Positions 6,927 to 15,372 of a DNA stretch of 34,697 nucleotides are shown in pieces (position 1 is the first letter of the stretch; the number at the start of each line of letters is the position of its first letter). Both the position numbers and the translations under genes were made by a program. The stretch spans positions 1 to 34,697 of the forward strand of contig JAFUAD010000074.1 of the NCBI GenBank assembly GCA_017460835.1, read 5' to 3'. Below the pieces are notes generated by a model. The model had not been told where the DNA came from, ran no database searches, and saw nothing but the letters and a program-made list of their open reading frames with translations. This DNA is from Oscillospiraceae bacterium. Its GTDB lineage: Bacteria; Bacillota; Clostridia; Oscillospirales; Ruminococcaceae.

Positions 6927-7868
6927 ATGGAGATCAAAGCAGTAAAATTCAGAAAAGACGGGTTTTATACACAGCCGTTTGTGTTCGGCGGCGAGGAGGG
7001 GATGGAACCGTTCGACAAAAACATCCGCTACCGGGGCAGCCTGCAAAACTATCTGATCGACACGGGGCGCGAGGTCATTCTGGTTGACACCGGGCTTCCG
7101 GCAGGCACGCCGGAGGAGGTGCCGGATGAGAACAGTATCCTCTACACCGGCAAGGATATTTGCAGCTATATGGAAGCGCTTGCGGCGCTCGGCTATCAGC
7201 CCGGGCAGGTCACAAAAATCCTGCTCACCCATAAGCACAACGACCATTCCGGCGAATTAAAATCGTTCCCGAATGCGAAAATCTATGTGAACCGCGATGA
7301 GATCGGCGCAGCGGAATTGCAGGGGCTTGAAAACCTTGTTCCCGTGGATTTCACCGACGGGGCCTATCACAATTTCCCGGAAAGCCAGAAAATTGCCGAG
7401 GGCATTTACCTCATCCGGGCAAAGGGTCACACCAACGGCAACAGCATCATCATCGCCGAACATGACGGTCTGTTCTATATGCTCCACGGCGATATCACCT
7501 ATGTGGATGAAGCGCTGTATGAGAATAAGCTGTCCGTGGTGTTTGAGGACAAGGACGCAGCCAGAGAAACGCTTGACCGCGTGAGAGAGTTTGTGCGCAG
7601 CAATCCGACTGTTTACTGCGGCACGCATACGCCGCAGGGCTATGAGAATCTCGAAGCAAAGCGCGTGATCGACCTTGACAATCCCGTGCCGACTGTTTTG
7701 GCAGAGGCGGATTTCTCCGAAAAGAAAGCATCCGGCAAGTACGTCTGCTCGATCTGCGGCTATGTCTATGACCCCGCGGAGCATGACGGCGTCGCCTTTG
7801 AGGATCTGCCCGATGACTGGAAATGTCCGCGGTGCAAGCAGGGCAAGGACAAGTTCAATCCGGCATAA
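6927..7868 (+). CDS. Metallo-beta-lactamase-fold hydrolase fused to rubredoxin
   Basis: A 313-residue cytosolic protein. Residues 1-250 form a metallo-beta-lactamase domain of the lactonase-like branch: HKHNDH gives ligands His102, His104, Asp106 and His107, with His168 (GHTNGNS), Asp189 (HGD) and His234 (GTH) completing a two-metal site. Residues 271-313 are a rubredoxin: [10 protein letters not shown] (Cys274, Cys277) and WKCPRC (Cys300, Cys303). Rubredoxin brings an electron-transfer iron, so the fused enzyme may be redox-active or oxygen-responsive rather than a plain hydrolase; unlike the oxygen-reducing flavodiiron proteins there is no flavodoxin domain. The ATG has GAGGAGG 5 nt upstream. 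It follows a TetR gene and a long leader, and ends at a bidirectional terminator. Substrate unknown. Confidence 0.93.
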   Translation: MEIKAVKFRKDGFYTQPFVFGGEEGMEPFDKNIRYRGSLQNYLIDTGREVILVDTGLPAGTPEEVPDENSILYTGKDICSYMEALAALGYQPGQVTKILLTHKHNDHSGELKSFPNAKIYVNRDEIGAAELQGLENLVPVDFTDGAYHNFPESQKIAEGIYLIRAKGHTNGNSIIIAEHDGLFYMLHGDITYVDEALYENKLSVVFEDKDAARETLDRVREFVRSNPTVYCGTHTPQGYENLEAKRVIDLDNPVPTVLAEADFSEKKASGKYVCSICGYVYDPAEHDGVAFEDLPDDWKCPRCKQGKDKFNPA

Positions 7869-7893
7869 AGGGCGCATTGCGTCCGGAACAAAC

Positions 7894-7935
7894 AAAACCC
7901 CGCCGTCTGCGATAATGCAGGCAGCGGGGTTTTTT
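7894..7935. terminator. Bidirectional terminator between convergent genes
   Basis: AAAACCCCGC (7894-7903) pairs with GCGGGGTTTT (7924-7933), followed by T on the plus strand and by AAAA/TTTT on the other. It ends the plus-strand rubredoxin fusion and the minus-strand psd, whose stop is at 7941. Confidence 0.88.
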
Positions 7936-7940
7936 CAGGT

Positions 7941-8900
7941 TTACAGAAGATCACCGCGGAATTTCGCGGGGTTCGCGGTTCCGATGCGGGCGCCGTAGCG
8001 CACGACAGTCTCGGCACCGTTCTCAGAATTTTTCAGGATTTGCTCATATAACTGCGCCGCGTCCCGTTCGAGCACCAGCACGATCGTCGAGCCGCCGAAT
8101 TCAAAATAACCTTTTTCGATGCCGCGCGCGACCTGCTCGCCGTGCGGGTGATTGACGATCTTCCCGACGAACATCGCACCGACCTCGATTTGCAGCACGC
8201 GTCCGAAATGCACGGTGTCGAGCATCGTGACGGTGCGGGTGTTGCGGTGATAGACCTTGACATATTTCGCGGAGACCGGATTGACCGTATGCAGCACGCC
8301 CTCGATCCGGCGGGTCTTGCCGATGCGGCAGTCATCCGGGTAGCAGTAGCGGTGATAGTCGTCCGGCGTCAGGCGGAAGATCAGGCACTGCCCGCCCTCA
8401 TAGCGTTTCGCGAGCCGCTTGCAGCCGAGGAACGCCGCAAGGCTGTAATCCGCACCCTTGACCGTAAAATGCGTCTCTGCGTCAATCGGCACGACGGTCA
8501 GCTTTGCGTCGCAGGGGGAGATCAGCGCCTCCGGCAGCCGGTCGATCGGCCTTGCCTCGGGCTTGATCGGTCTTGTGAAAAAAGCGTTGAAGCTGCGGAA
8601 TTTTTCCTCCGCAAAATCCTTCATTTGAATATGCTTTGTGAGGACAAAGGGCGGGATCGCGACCGTTGAGACCGGATGCTCCAGCGCCATCCCGGCGGCC
8701 TTCGAGACCACGGGCTTTGTCAGGATTTTCAGTGCAGCGCGGCCGGGTGCCGTCCCGTAGAGCAGCCCCAGCAGCTTACCCTGCTTTTCGCAGGAATCCC
8801 TGACCGGATTCCCCGCCATATCGCAGATCGAAGCGCCTGCCCCCGGAGCCTCCTCGGAGGATGCCTCCTGCTCCTTAACCGATTCCAGTTCCTCCGCCAT
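7941..8900 (-). CDS. psd: Phosphatidylserine decarboxylase proenzyme
   Basis: The 319-residue proenzyme converts phosphatidylserine to phosphatidylethanolamine at the membrane. The self-cleavage site is FGGST (about 268-272), whose Ser becomes the pyruvoyl group of the small alpha chain. Other family marks are FFTRPIKPEARPI, SPCDAK, the DDYHRYCYP segment, and NPVSAKYVKVYHRN. The ATG at 8900 has GAGGAGGT 7-8 nt upstream; an in-frame GTG at 8909 overlaps that ribosome site and is rejected. The first 35 residues are acidic and poorly ordered. It lies 29 nt downstream of pssA, with which it forms the complete two-step pathway from CDP-diacylglycerol. Confidence 0.95.
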   Translation of the reverse strand: MAEELESVKEQEASSEEAPGAGASICDMAGNPVRDSCEKQGKLLGLLYGTAPGRAALKILTKPVVSKAAGMALEHPVSTVAIPPFVLTKHIQMKDFAEEKFRSFNAFFTRPIKPEARPIDRLPEALISPCDAKLTVVPIDAETHFTVKGADYSLAAFLGCKRLAKRYEGGQCLIFRLTPDDYHRYCYPDDCRIGKTRRIEGVLHTVNPVSAKYVKVYHRNTRTVTMLDTVHFGRVLQIEVGAMFVGKIVNHPHGEQVARGIEKGYFEFGGSTIVLVLERDAAQLYEQILKNSENGAETVVRYGARIGTANPAKFRGDLL

Positions 8901-8929
8901 AGCAGGCACCTCCTCTCAGATTCCGGCGA

Positions 8930-9562
8930 TCAGCCGTGCTTGTGCTTGAAAATGAGCAGCGCAAGCTCCAGTGCGCCCGCGACGATGAACAGCAGCATCG
9001 TCCGCATGCCGGGCTTTTTGAGCGTGAACCGCGTGATAAATGCGCAGGCGATAATGGCGTAAATGACCGTACAGACGATCGGGAAGCTGCTCCCGAGATC
9101 CTTCCGGAATGCAAACAGCAGCGGAATGATCAGCGCGACGGATGTAACCGGCAGCCCCTCATAGACCTTTCTGCGCTCGGTCGTGACCTGCTGGCGCTCC
9201 TCCTCCGAGACATTGAAATAGGCAAGGCGGATGAGTGCCGCAAGGCTGAAGCAGCTGTAGACCGCAATGTTGATCGGCTTGCGGAGCGGTGCGCCGCAGC
9301 TGAAGGCGATCATCGGCGGCAGCAGCCCGAAGCAGACCATGTCTGAAAGCGAGTCGATCTGGATGCCGAAGCGCGATTCCTGCGGGGTGCGGTTCTTTTT
9401 GGTCTTTGCGACCTTTCCGTCAAACATGTCGCAGAAGCCCGCCAGCAGCAGCATGATAATCGCACCGTTGGTGCTGCCCTGCGAGGCGAAATATAATCCG
9501 AGCGAACCGCAGACAAATCCGACGTATGTCAGAATGACGGTGTAGCTGTAATATCCGATCAT
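8930..9562 (-). CDS. pssA: CDP-diacylglycerol-serine O-phosphatidyltransferase
   Basis: A 210-residue integral membrane enzyme that makes phosphatidylserine from CDP-diacylglycerol and serine. The CDP-alcohol phosphotransferase signature is DGKVAK followed by GIQIDSLSD. Compared with the textbook motif DG-x2-AR-x8-G-x3-D-x3-D it has Lys for Arg and a spacer of 12 residues instead of 8; I believe this is typical of a clostridial branch. About five or six hydrophobic segments are visible. The ATG at 9562 has AGGAGAAGGG upstream; the frame is open for another 72 codons but without homology. It is the first gene of the pssA-psd operon. Confidence 0.93.
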   Translation of the reverse strand: MIGYYSYTVILTYVGFVCGSLGLYFASQGSTNGAIIMLLLAGFCDMFDGKVAKTKKNRTPQESRFGIQIDSLSDMVCFGLLPPMIAFSCGAPLRKPINIAVYSCFSLAALIRLAYFNVSEEERQQVTTERRKVYEGLPVTSVALIIPLLFAFRKDLGSSFPIVCTVIYAIIACAFITRFTLKKPGMRTMLLFIVAGALELALLIFKHKHG

Positions 9563-9614
9563 AAATATTCCCTTCTCCTGATTTTCTGCACGTCTGTGCA
9601 AGCTCTCACTGCTT

Positions 9615-9643
9615 ATTATAGCATTTTTCAGAAGAATTTGCAA
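9615..9643 (-). promoter_or_regulatory. Promoter for pssA-psd
   Basis: On the minus strand: TTGCAA (9643-9638), 17 nt and TATAAT (9620-9615), about 53 nt before the pssA ATG. Confidence 0.85.
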
Positions 9644-9682
9644 CCCCTTTTCCCGATTTTCTGCCCGCAGATGTATCATATG

Positions 9683-9717
9683 CCGCAGAAACCCCCGGCA
9701 GCTCCGGTTTCCTGCGG
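9683..9717. other. Imperfect inverted repeat between the pssA and pfl promoters
   Basis: CCGCAGAAACC (9683-9693) pairs with GGTTTCCTGCGG (9706-9717) with a single bulged C. There is no T-run, and it lies 55 nt upstream of the pfl -35 box, so it may be a regulator site or the end of an undetected short transcript. The rest of this divergent intergenic region (9563-9858) holds only the two promoters. Confidence 0.5.
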
Positions 9718-9771
9718 GGCAGCTTTCCTGAAAAAAAGAATAAACTTGTGTTCCAAACAGACGTTTCCGCC

Positions 9772-9799
9772 TTGACAAATGCCGGAAAAGTAGTATAAT
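9772..9799 (+). promoter_or_regulatory. Promoter for the split pyruvate formate-lyase operon
   Basis: TTGACA (9772-9777), 16 nt, TATAAT (9794-9799); an overlapping TAATAT would give 18 nt. The start would be near 9806, leaving a leader of about 55-65 nt with the weak ribosome site AGAAAGGATG. Confidence 0.85.
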
Positions 9800-9858
9800 A
9801 TATTATATATCGGGATAATAAAGGAAGAAACGGAACAGACGGATATTCCGCAGAAAGG

Positions 9859-11949
9859 ATGATGTCAGGTATGTTCAGGCAGTATGCACAGGAATGGGAC
9901 GGCTTTGTGCAGGGCAAATGGAGCGATCACTCGGTCGATGTCCGCGATTTCATCTCAAAAAATTACACACCCTATGACGGCGACGAGAGCTTTCTGGAGG
10001 GGCCGACCGAGGCAACGAAGCAGCTCTGGGCGCAGGTCACGGAACTTTCCGCGAAGGAGCGGGAGGCAGGCGGCGTGCTGGATATGGACACGAAGATTAT
10101 CTCGACCGTGACCTCGCACGGCCCGGGCTATCTGAACAAGGAGCTTGAGAAAATCGTCGGGCTCCAGACGGATAAGCCCTTCAAGCGTGCGTTGCAGCCC
10201 TTCGGCGGCATCCGCATGGCACAGCAGGCCTGCAAGGAGTACGGCTACGAGGTCGATCCGGAGGTCGTCGAGATCTTCACAAAATACAGAAAAACGCACA
10301 ATCAGGGCGTTTTCGATGCATATACGCCGGAGATGCGCCTCGCGCGGAAATCCGCGATCCTGACCGGCCTCCCCGATGCCTACGGCAGAGGCAGAATCAT
10401 CGGCGACTACCGCAGAGTCGCGCTCTACGGCATCGACCGGCTGATCGAGGACAAGGAGCACCAGAAGGCGAACGACTACGCCCGCATGACCTCGCGAAAC
10501 ATTCAGCTCCGCGAGGAGCTCTCGGAGCAGATCCGGGCGCTCGGCGAGCTCAGAGAGCTCGGCAGAATCTACGGATTCGATATCTCGCAGCCGGCAAAGA
10601 ACGCGCAGGAGGCCGTGCAGTGGCTGTATTTCGGCTATCTCGCGGCGGTCAAGGAGCAGAACGGCGCGGCGATGAGCCTCGGCAGAACCTCGACCTTCCT
10701 CGATATCTTCATCCAGCGCGACCTCGACCGTGGCATCATCACCGAGAAAGAGGCGCAGGAACTCATCGACCACTTCATCATGAAGCTGCGCATGGTGCGC
10801 TTTGCGCGGACGCCCGAATACAATGCGCTGTTCTCCGGCGACCCGACATGGGTGACGGAATCCATCGGCGGCGTGTCGGTTGACGGGCAGCATATGGTCA
10901 CGAAAAATTCCTTCCGCTATCTCAATACACTGAACAATCTCGGCACCGCGCCGGAGCCCAATATGACTGTGCTCTGGTCAAAGAAGCTGCCGCTCAATTT
11001 CAAGCGCTTCTGCGCGAAAATGTCGATCAAGTCCTCGTCGATTCAGTATGAAAACGACGACCTGATGCGCGTCAATCACGGCGACGACTACGCGATCGCC
11101 TGCTGCGTGTCCTCGATGCGCGTCGGCAAGGAGATGCAGTTCTTCGGCGCGCGCGCAAACCTCGCGAAATGCCTGCTCTACGCGATCAACGGCGGCGTCG
11201 ATGAGGTCATGAAGATTCAGGTCGGGCCGAAATACCGCCCCGTCGAGGGCGATTACCTCGACTACGACGATGTGATGGACAAGTACGATCAGATGATGGA
11301 ATGGCTCGCGGGGCTGTATGTCAATACGCTGAACATCATCCACTATATGCACGACAAATACTGCTACGAGCGGCTGCAAATGGCGCTGCACGACCGCGAG
11401 GTCAAGCGCTATTTCGCGACCGGCATCGCGGGGCTTTCCGTCGTGGCCGATTCGCTCAGCGCGATCAAATACGCGAAGGTGAAGTGCATCCGCGATGAAA
11501 ACGGCATCGTCGTGGACTACGAGACTGCGGGTGACTATCCGAAATACGGCAACGACGACGACCGCGTCGATCAGATCGCCGTCGATATCGTGCGGCGGTT
11601 CATGAACAAGATCCGCAAGCACCACACCTACCGCGAGAGCATCCCGACGATGAGCATTCTGACGATCACCTCCAATGTCGTCTACGGCAAAAAGACCGGC
11701 AATACGCCCGACGGCAGAAAGCACGGCGTTCCGCTCGCACCGGGCGCAAACCCGATGCACGGCAGAGATACCCACGGTGCCGTCGCCTCGCTGAGCTCGG
11801 TCTCGAAGCTGCCCTTCCGCCATGCGCAGGACGGCATCTCCAATACCTTCTCCATTATCCCGGATGCGCTCGGCAAGAGCCAGACCGTGTTCTCCGGCGA
11901 TCTTGACCTCGACGCACTGCGGCAGGAGGCGGCAGATGAAGCCGAATGA
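9859..11949 (+). CDS. pflB: Pyruvate formate-lyase body lacking the glycyl-radical domain (split PFL)
   Basis: The 696-residue product is the barrel of formate C-acetyltransferase, which cleaves pyruvate plus CoA to acetyl-CoA and formate. Similarity to ordinary PFL runs from [19 protein letters not shown] at the N-terminus to [16 protein letters not shown] near 675. The two catalytic cysteines are present at 415-416 ([13 protein letters not shown]), as is [10 protein letters not shown]. It then ends with an unrelated acidic tail of about 20 residues. A normal PFL would continue with the domain carrying RVSGYAV; here that domain is the separate gene at 12179-12418. This is not a frameshift: the downstream pieces have their own ribosome sites. 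The start is either 9859 or the ATG at 9871, which is better spaced from AAAGGA. The 75-residue gene overlaps its end by 14 nt. Confidence 0.93.
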   Translation: MMSGMFRQYAQEWDGFVQGKWSDHSVDVRDFISKNYTPYDGDESFLEGPTEATKQLWAQVTELSAKEREAGGVLDMDTKIISTVTSHGPGYLNKELEKIVGLQTDKPFKRALQPFGGIRMAQQACKEYGYEVDPEVVEIFTKYRKTHNQGVFDAYTPEMRLARKSAILTGLPDAYGRGRIIGDYRRVALYGIDRLIEDKEHQKANDYARMTSRNIQLREELSEQIRALGELRELGRIYGFDISQPAKNAQEAVQWLYFGYLAAVKEQNGAAMSLGRTSTFLDIFIQRDLDRGIITEKEAQELIDHFIMKLRMVRFARTPEYNALFSGDPTWVTESIGGVSVDGQHMVTKNSFRYLNTLNNLGTAPEPNMTVLWSKKLPLNFKRFCAKMSIKSSSIQYENDDLMRVNHGDDYAIACCVSSMRVGKEMQFFGARANLAKCLLYAINGGVDEVMKIQVGPKYRPVEGDYLDYDDVMDKYDQMMEWLAGLYVNTLNIIHYMHDKYCYERLQMALHDREVKRYFATGIAGLSVVADSLSAIKYAKVKCIRDENGIVVDYETAGDYPKYGNDDDRVDQIAVDIVRRFMNKIRKHHTYRESIPTMSILTITSNVVYGKKTGNTPDGRKHGVPLAPGANPMHGRDTHGAVASLSSVSKLPFRHAQDGISNTFSIIPDALGKSQTVFSGDLDLDALRQEAADEAE

Positions 11950-12163
11950 GCTGCCCGCGGATGCGGCGGAGCTGCACGACCCGGACGCGCTCGCCGAGAT
12001 GATCGACCGGCTCTTTGAAAGCGGCACACAGCATATCAATCTCGAAATCGGCGAGCAGACCGGCATCCGGACGGTGAACAGCACGGATTGCGGCGGAAAA
12101 CCGGGCGCCTGTGCCGTCCCGAATTTTCCGTATAATGATGAAAACAGCGAAGAAGCTGAATAA
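11936..12163 (+). CDS. 75-residue mini-protein resembling half a glycyl-radical domain
   Basis: It starts at ATG 11936, inside the end of the PFL body, with GCAGGAGGCG as ribosome site, and stops 15 nt before the glycyl-radical gene. Residues 16-37 ([20 protein letters not shown] and following) line up with residues 8-29 of the glycyl-radical protein ([20 protein letters not shown]): about 7 of 22 identical and most others conservative. It then departs into a segment with two cysteines (Cys52, Cys59, DCGGKPGAC) and an acidic tail; the radical motif RVSGYAV is absent. Its place between the two halves of the enzyme suggests a role in assembly or protection of PFL, perhaps occupying the dock of the radical domain. 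This is inference; I know of no named family. Confidence 0.8.
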   Translation: MKPNELPADAAELHDPDALAEMIDRLFESGTQHINLEIGEQTGIRTVNSTDCGGKPGACAVPNFPYNDENSEEAE

Positions 12164-12178
12164 ACGGGAGGTTTTCTT

Positions 12179-12418
12179 ATGGCAAACGATCAACAGGTAG
12201 ACAATCTGGTCGCGCTGCTCGACGGCTATGTCGAAAAGGGCGGACACCACCTCAATGTCAATGTATTCACGCGGGAAACTCTGCTTGATGCACAGGCACA
12301 TCCGGAAAAATATCCGCAGCTTACCGTGCGGGTCTCCGGCTACGCGGTCAACTTCATCAAGCTCACGAAGGAGCAGCAGGATGATGTAATCTCGCGTACC
12401 TTTCACAGCAGCATCTGA
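12179..12418 (+). CDS. Stand-alone glycyl-radical subunit of pyruvate formate-lyase (GrcA/YfiD-like)
   Basis: The 79 residues correspond to the last 80 of an ordinary [41 protein letters not shown] and [10 protein letters not shown]. The radical glycine is Gly54 in RVSGYAV, 25 residues from the C-terminus as in E. coli PFL. GGGAGG lies 8 nt before the ATG. E. coli YfiD (GrcA) is an autonomous domain of this type that rescues PFL whose own C-terminus has been cut by oxygen. Here the main protein has no such domain at all, so this gene should be an obligatory subunit. It is the third gene of the operon and is followed by a terminator hairpin. Confidence 0.93.
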   Translation: MANDQQVDNLVALLDGYVEKGGHHLNVNVFTRETLLDAQAHPEKYPQLTVRVSGYAVNFIKLTKEQQDDVISRTFHSSI

Positions 12419-12429
12419 TGCATTTTATT

Positions 12430-12466
12430 CAGCCCGCTGACAGTGCGCAGCGGGCTGTGTTTTTTG
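12430..12466 (+). terminator. Intrinsic terminator between the glycyl-radical subunit and pflA
   Basis: CAGCCCGCTG (12430-12439) pairs perfectly with CAGCGGGCTG (12448-12457) around an 8-nt loop, followed by TGTTTTTT. It begins 12 nt after the stop codon. No separate promoter for pflA is evident, so read-through would give less activase than enzyme. Confidence 0.85.
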
Positions 12467-12483
12467 AAAGGGGGGCAGGAATC

Positions 12484-13242
12484 ATGGAGGGACGGATTCA
12501 TTCGACAGAATCCTTCGGCACCGTTGACGGGCCGGGGGTGCGGTTCGTGATCTTTTTTCAGGGCTGCCCGATGCGCTGCCGCTACTGCCACAACCCCGAC
12601 ACATGGCAGCCGGGCGCGGGGCATCCCGAAACGGCGGAGTCGCTGCTCGAAGCCTACCGGCGCAATGCCGCATTTTATCAGAACGGCGGTATCACCTGCA
12701 CCGGCGGGGAGCCGATGCTGCAAATGCCCTTTCTCACCGAGCTGTTCACGCGCGCGAAGGCCGAGGGCATCCACACCTGCCTTGACACCTCCGGCATCTG
12801 CTATGCGCCGGAAAACGCGGAGGCCGTGCGCAAGCTGCTCTCCGTGACCGATCTGGTCATGCTCGATCTCAAGCACATCCGCGAGGACGCACACCGCGCC
12901 CTGACCGGTCACACAAACCGGAATATCCTGCAATTTGCGGCGTTGATCTCCGAATGCGGCGTGCCCCTCTGGATCCGGCATGTGCTGGTTCCCGGGCTGA
13001 CCGACGCGGAGGAGGACCTCGAAGCGCTCGGCTTTTTCATCGGCGGGCTGAAAACGCTCAAAGCGCTCGATGTGCTGCCGTATCATGACATGGGCAAGCA
13101 GAAATATGCCGCGCTGGGGCTCCCCTATCCGCTGCCCGATACCGCCCCCGCAACTGCGGAGGAGGCGGCAGGCGCCAAGCAGACCGTGCTCCGCGGCATC
13201 AAAAAGCGGCTGCTCTGTGATAATAAAAGCAGCCGAAAATGA
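12484..13242 (+). CDS. pflA: Pyruvate formate-lyase activating enzyme (radical SAM)
   Basis: The 252-residue activase abstracts hydrogen from the PFL glycine using SAM and a 4Fe-4S cluster. The cluster motif is Cys28-x3-Cys32-x2-Cys35 (GCPMRCRYCHNPDTW). The TCTGGEPMLQ segment binds SAM, and HVLVPGLTD and LPYHDMGKQKY are typical of PflA. The start is ATG 12484 with a GGGGGG-rich ribosome site; the open frame upstream is non-coding terminator. Its normal target is an intramolecular domain; here it would act on the separate 79-residue subunit, alone or docked. Confidence 0.95.
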   Translation: MEGRIHSTESFGTVDGPGVRFVIFFQGCPMRCRYCHNPDTWQPGAGHPETAESLLEAYRRNAAFYQNGGITCTGGEPMLQMPFLTELFTRAKAEGIHTCLDTSGICYAPENAEAVRKLLSVTDLVMLDLKHIREDAHRALTGHTNRNILQFAALISECGVPLWIRHVLVPGLTDAEEDLEALGFFIGGLKTLKALDVLPYHDMGKQKYAALGLPYPLPDTAPATAEEAAGAKQTVLRGIKKRLLCDNKSSRK

Positions 13243-13269
13243 AAAATATGCGGATATTTGCAATTTTAC

Positions 13270-13298
13270 TTGCATAACTTAGAAAAATATGCTACAAT
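13270..13298 (+). promoter_or_regulatory. Promoter for the LacI-like/GGDEF gene
   Basis: TTGCAT (13270-13275), 17 nt, TACAAT (13293-13298), about 50 nt upstream of the ATG. It lies directly after pflA; a hairpin CGGCTGCT/AGCAGCCG (13207-13235) spans the end of pflA but has no T-run on this strand. Confidence 0.8.
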
Positions 13299-13349
13299 AA
13301 GAGAAAGGATTTTGTACCGCAGTCTGCTTTAAGGGAGGTGTACCGGATC

Positions 13350-15269
13350 ATGCTGCATCCGATTATCGGCGTCTGCCTGTCTACTGTGCAGGAGGAGGAC
13401 CGGCTGTATTTTATCAGCGGGCTGAACCGCCATGCGGTCGAAAACGGCTACCGGCTGATGATCTTCCAGACCTGCTCCGATCTCTACCGCTCGAAGAATC
13501 CCAATGACGACGGCGAGATCACCGTGTTTCAGCTCATTCCCTATGAAAAGCTCTCTGCGATGATCATTCTGCCGCAGTTTCTGTTCAATCACCCTGTGCT
13601 CGATACCATTGTCGCCGAGTGCCGGAAGCGGGATATCCCCGTGATCTCCATTGACCGGCAGATCTTCGGCTGCACCTGCTTTTCCTTTGCCTATGCGGAT
13701 ATTTTCGAGCAGCTCTGCCGGCATGTCATTGACGTACACCGCGCGAAAAATCTGCTGATGATGGCGGGCACAAAGGGCAACAGCTTCTCCGAGAGCCGGA
13801 TCTCGGCCTTCCGGAAGGCGCTGGAGGAGAGCGGGCTGCGCTTTGATGAATCTATGGTCGGCTACGGCGACTTCTGGGCGGAGCCGACCGAGGCGACGAT
13901 GGAGCGCTGGTTTGAGATCGAAAAGCGGCCGTATCCCGATGCGATCATCTGCGCGAACGATTCTATGGCGATCGTCGTCAGCAGCTGGCTCCAGCTCCGC
14001 GGCGTCCGGATTCCGGAGGATGTCATCATCACCGGCTTCGACGGCATCCAGCAGTCGGAATACCACCTGCCGCACCTGACCACCTGTCATCAGGACTATG
14101 ACCGCATGGGCAGAGAGCTCGTCGCGGCCGTCAACAGGCTGCGGAGGGGCGAGCGCCAGCCCGTTTACAATGTCATCGGCTTCCATATCCGCCTGTCGCA
14201 GTCCTGCGGCTGCAAGCCGGTCGAGTTCCGCAATATCAATGATGCGATGAACCGGCTGTTCCAGCGCGTCCGGACGGTCAATAACCGGCAGGATCTGATG
14301 TGTACGCTTCAGGCCTCGATCTCGAAAATGGAGACGATCGAGGAGCTGCCCTCTGTCCTCATTGAGAAATTCGTGTTCCATACCAGTATCTTCGCGATCA
14401 ATGACGATATCTTCAAGCTGCCGGATTTCGGCCGCCATCACAAAAAGGACAAGGCATTCACCGAGAATGCGGATATCATGTATCACCGCTATTTCTGGTA
14501 TCAGAGGGAGCGCTGCACGGTCCCGCGCAGGGAGCTGATCCCGGATCTCGACCGGATGCTCGAACGCGAGGAGCCCATCATCGTCTGTGTGCTGCATCAC
14601 CTCGACCTCACGCTCGGATACTGTGTCTTTCAGACGGAGCTTGCCGTTGAGGAATACGAGAAGATTTACACCTTCATGAGCGCGGTCAATGCGTCTTTCG
14701 GCGCATTCCACAGCAAATTGCAGATTCAGGCGATCAATGACCAGCTCAAATCGGTCAATACCGAGCTGGAAAAGCTCTATGTTCACGACTACCTGACCGG
14801 TCTCTATAACCGCCGCGGATTTTACCGCGAGTTCCGGCTGATGCGCGAGGCGCAGAAAACGCCGGCGTTCGCGTTCCTGATCTCCGCAGACCTCGACCGG
14901 CTGAAATATATCAACGACACCTTCGGCCATCTTGAGGGCGATAATGCGATCTGTACCGTCGCGCAGGCTTTGCTGCATGCCGCCGGAAAGGACGATATCG
15001 TTGCGCGCTTCGGCGGAGATGAATTTGCCGTCGGCGGGATTCTGCCCGCTGCGGACGCAGAAGCGCATTATGCCGCATTCCGCGAGCATTTTCAGAATTA
15101 TCTCAAAAAATACAATGAGATTTCGCAGAATCCCTATCCGGTCGAGGCGAGCATCGGCTTCTATGCCGAGGCGCTCAACAGCGACTTTGACCTCGACAGT
15201 ATGATCAAGGTCGCCGATGACCGGATGTATGCCGAAAAGCTCGCCCACAAAAAAGCCCGGCTGGTCTGA
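13350..15269 (+). CDS. Cytosolic diguanylate cyclase with LacI-type ligand-binding domain
   Basis: A 639-residue protein. Residues 1-275 resemble the sugar-binding half of LacI/GalR regulators (HPIIGVCLSTVQ, PVISIDRQIFG, DAIICANDSMAIVVSSWL, EDVIITGFDGIQQSEY), but the DNA-binding helix-turn-helix is missing and there is no signal peptide or membrane span. A middle region (280-450) and a short coiled coil (INDQLKSVNTELEKLYVHD) lead to a GGDEF domain with DLDRLKYINDTFGHLEGDN and an intact GGDEF (555-559), so it should make c-di-GMP. The usual inhibitory RxxD site is not conserved (GKDD at the place). GGGAGGTG precedes the ATG at 13350; the GTG at 13338 lies within it. Likely role: coupling a small-molecule signal to c-di-GMP. 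Confidence 0.88.
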   Translation: MLHPIIGVCLSTVQEEDRLYFISGLNRHAVENGYRLMIFQTCSDLYRSKNPNDDGEITVFQLIPYEKLSAMIILPQFLFNHPVLDTIVAECRKRDIPVISIDRQIFGCTCFSFAYADIFEQLCRHVIDVHRAKNLLMMAGTKGNSFSESRISAFRKALEESGLRFDESMVGYGDFWAEPTEATMERWFEIEKRPYPDAIICANDSMAIVVSSWLQLRGVRIPEDVIITGFDGIQQSEYHLPHLTTCHQDYDRMGRELVAAVNRLRRGERQPVYNVIGFHIRLSQSCGCKPVEFRNINDAMNRLFQRVRTVNNRQDLMCTLQASISKMETIEELPSVLIEKFVFHTSIFAINDDIFKLPDFGRHHKKDKAFTENADIMYHRYFWYQRERCTVPRRELIPDLDRMLEREEPIIVCVLHHLDLTLGYCVFQTELAVEEYEKIYTFMSAVNASFGAFHSKLQIQAINDQLKSVNTELEKLYVHDYLTGLYNRRGFYREFRLMREAQKTPAFAFLISADLDRLKYINDTFGHLEGDNAICTVAQALLHAAGKDDIVARFGGDEFAVGGILPAADAEAHYAAFREHFQNYLKKYNEISQNPYPVEASIGFYAEALNSDFDLDSMIKVADDRMYAEKLAHKKARLV

Positions 15270-15325
15270 CCGCCGCATATGGCGCGGGCAAATCCGAATG
15301 CGCCCTCATATTCAAGAAAAAACAG

Positions 15326-15362
15326 AAATCGCACGCTTTTGCAGGAAAAGCGTGCGATTTTT
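15326..15362. terminator. Bidirectional terminator
   Basis: AAATCGCACGCTTTT (15326-15340) pairs perfectly with AAAAGCGTGCGATTT (15346-15360), then TT. It serves the plus-strand GGDEF gene and the minus-strand gene ending at 15373. Confidence 0.92.
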
Positions 15363-15372
15363 CATATTCCGG

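Noticed and set aside
11822-12163. 113-codon version of the mini-gene with an earlier start
   Set aside because: The first 38 codons are an out-of-frame copy of the end of the PFL body; the ATG at 11936 has the proper ribosome site.
11900-12200. Frameshift or sequencing error as the cause of the missing PFL C-terminus
   Set aside because: The body ends with a unique tail, and two further genes with separate ribosome sites follow; no single indel would join them into a normal PFL.
13329-15278. 649-codon open frame on the minus strand opposite the GGDEF gene
   Set aside because: Shadow of a gene with clear domains on the other strand; no motif and it starts beyond a terminator.
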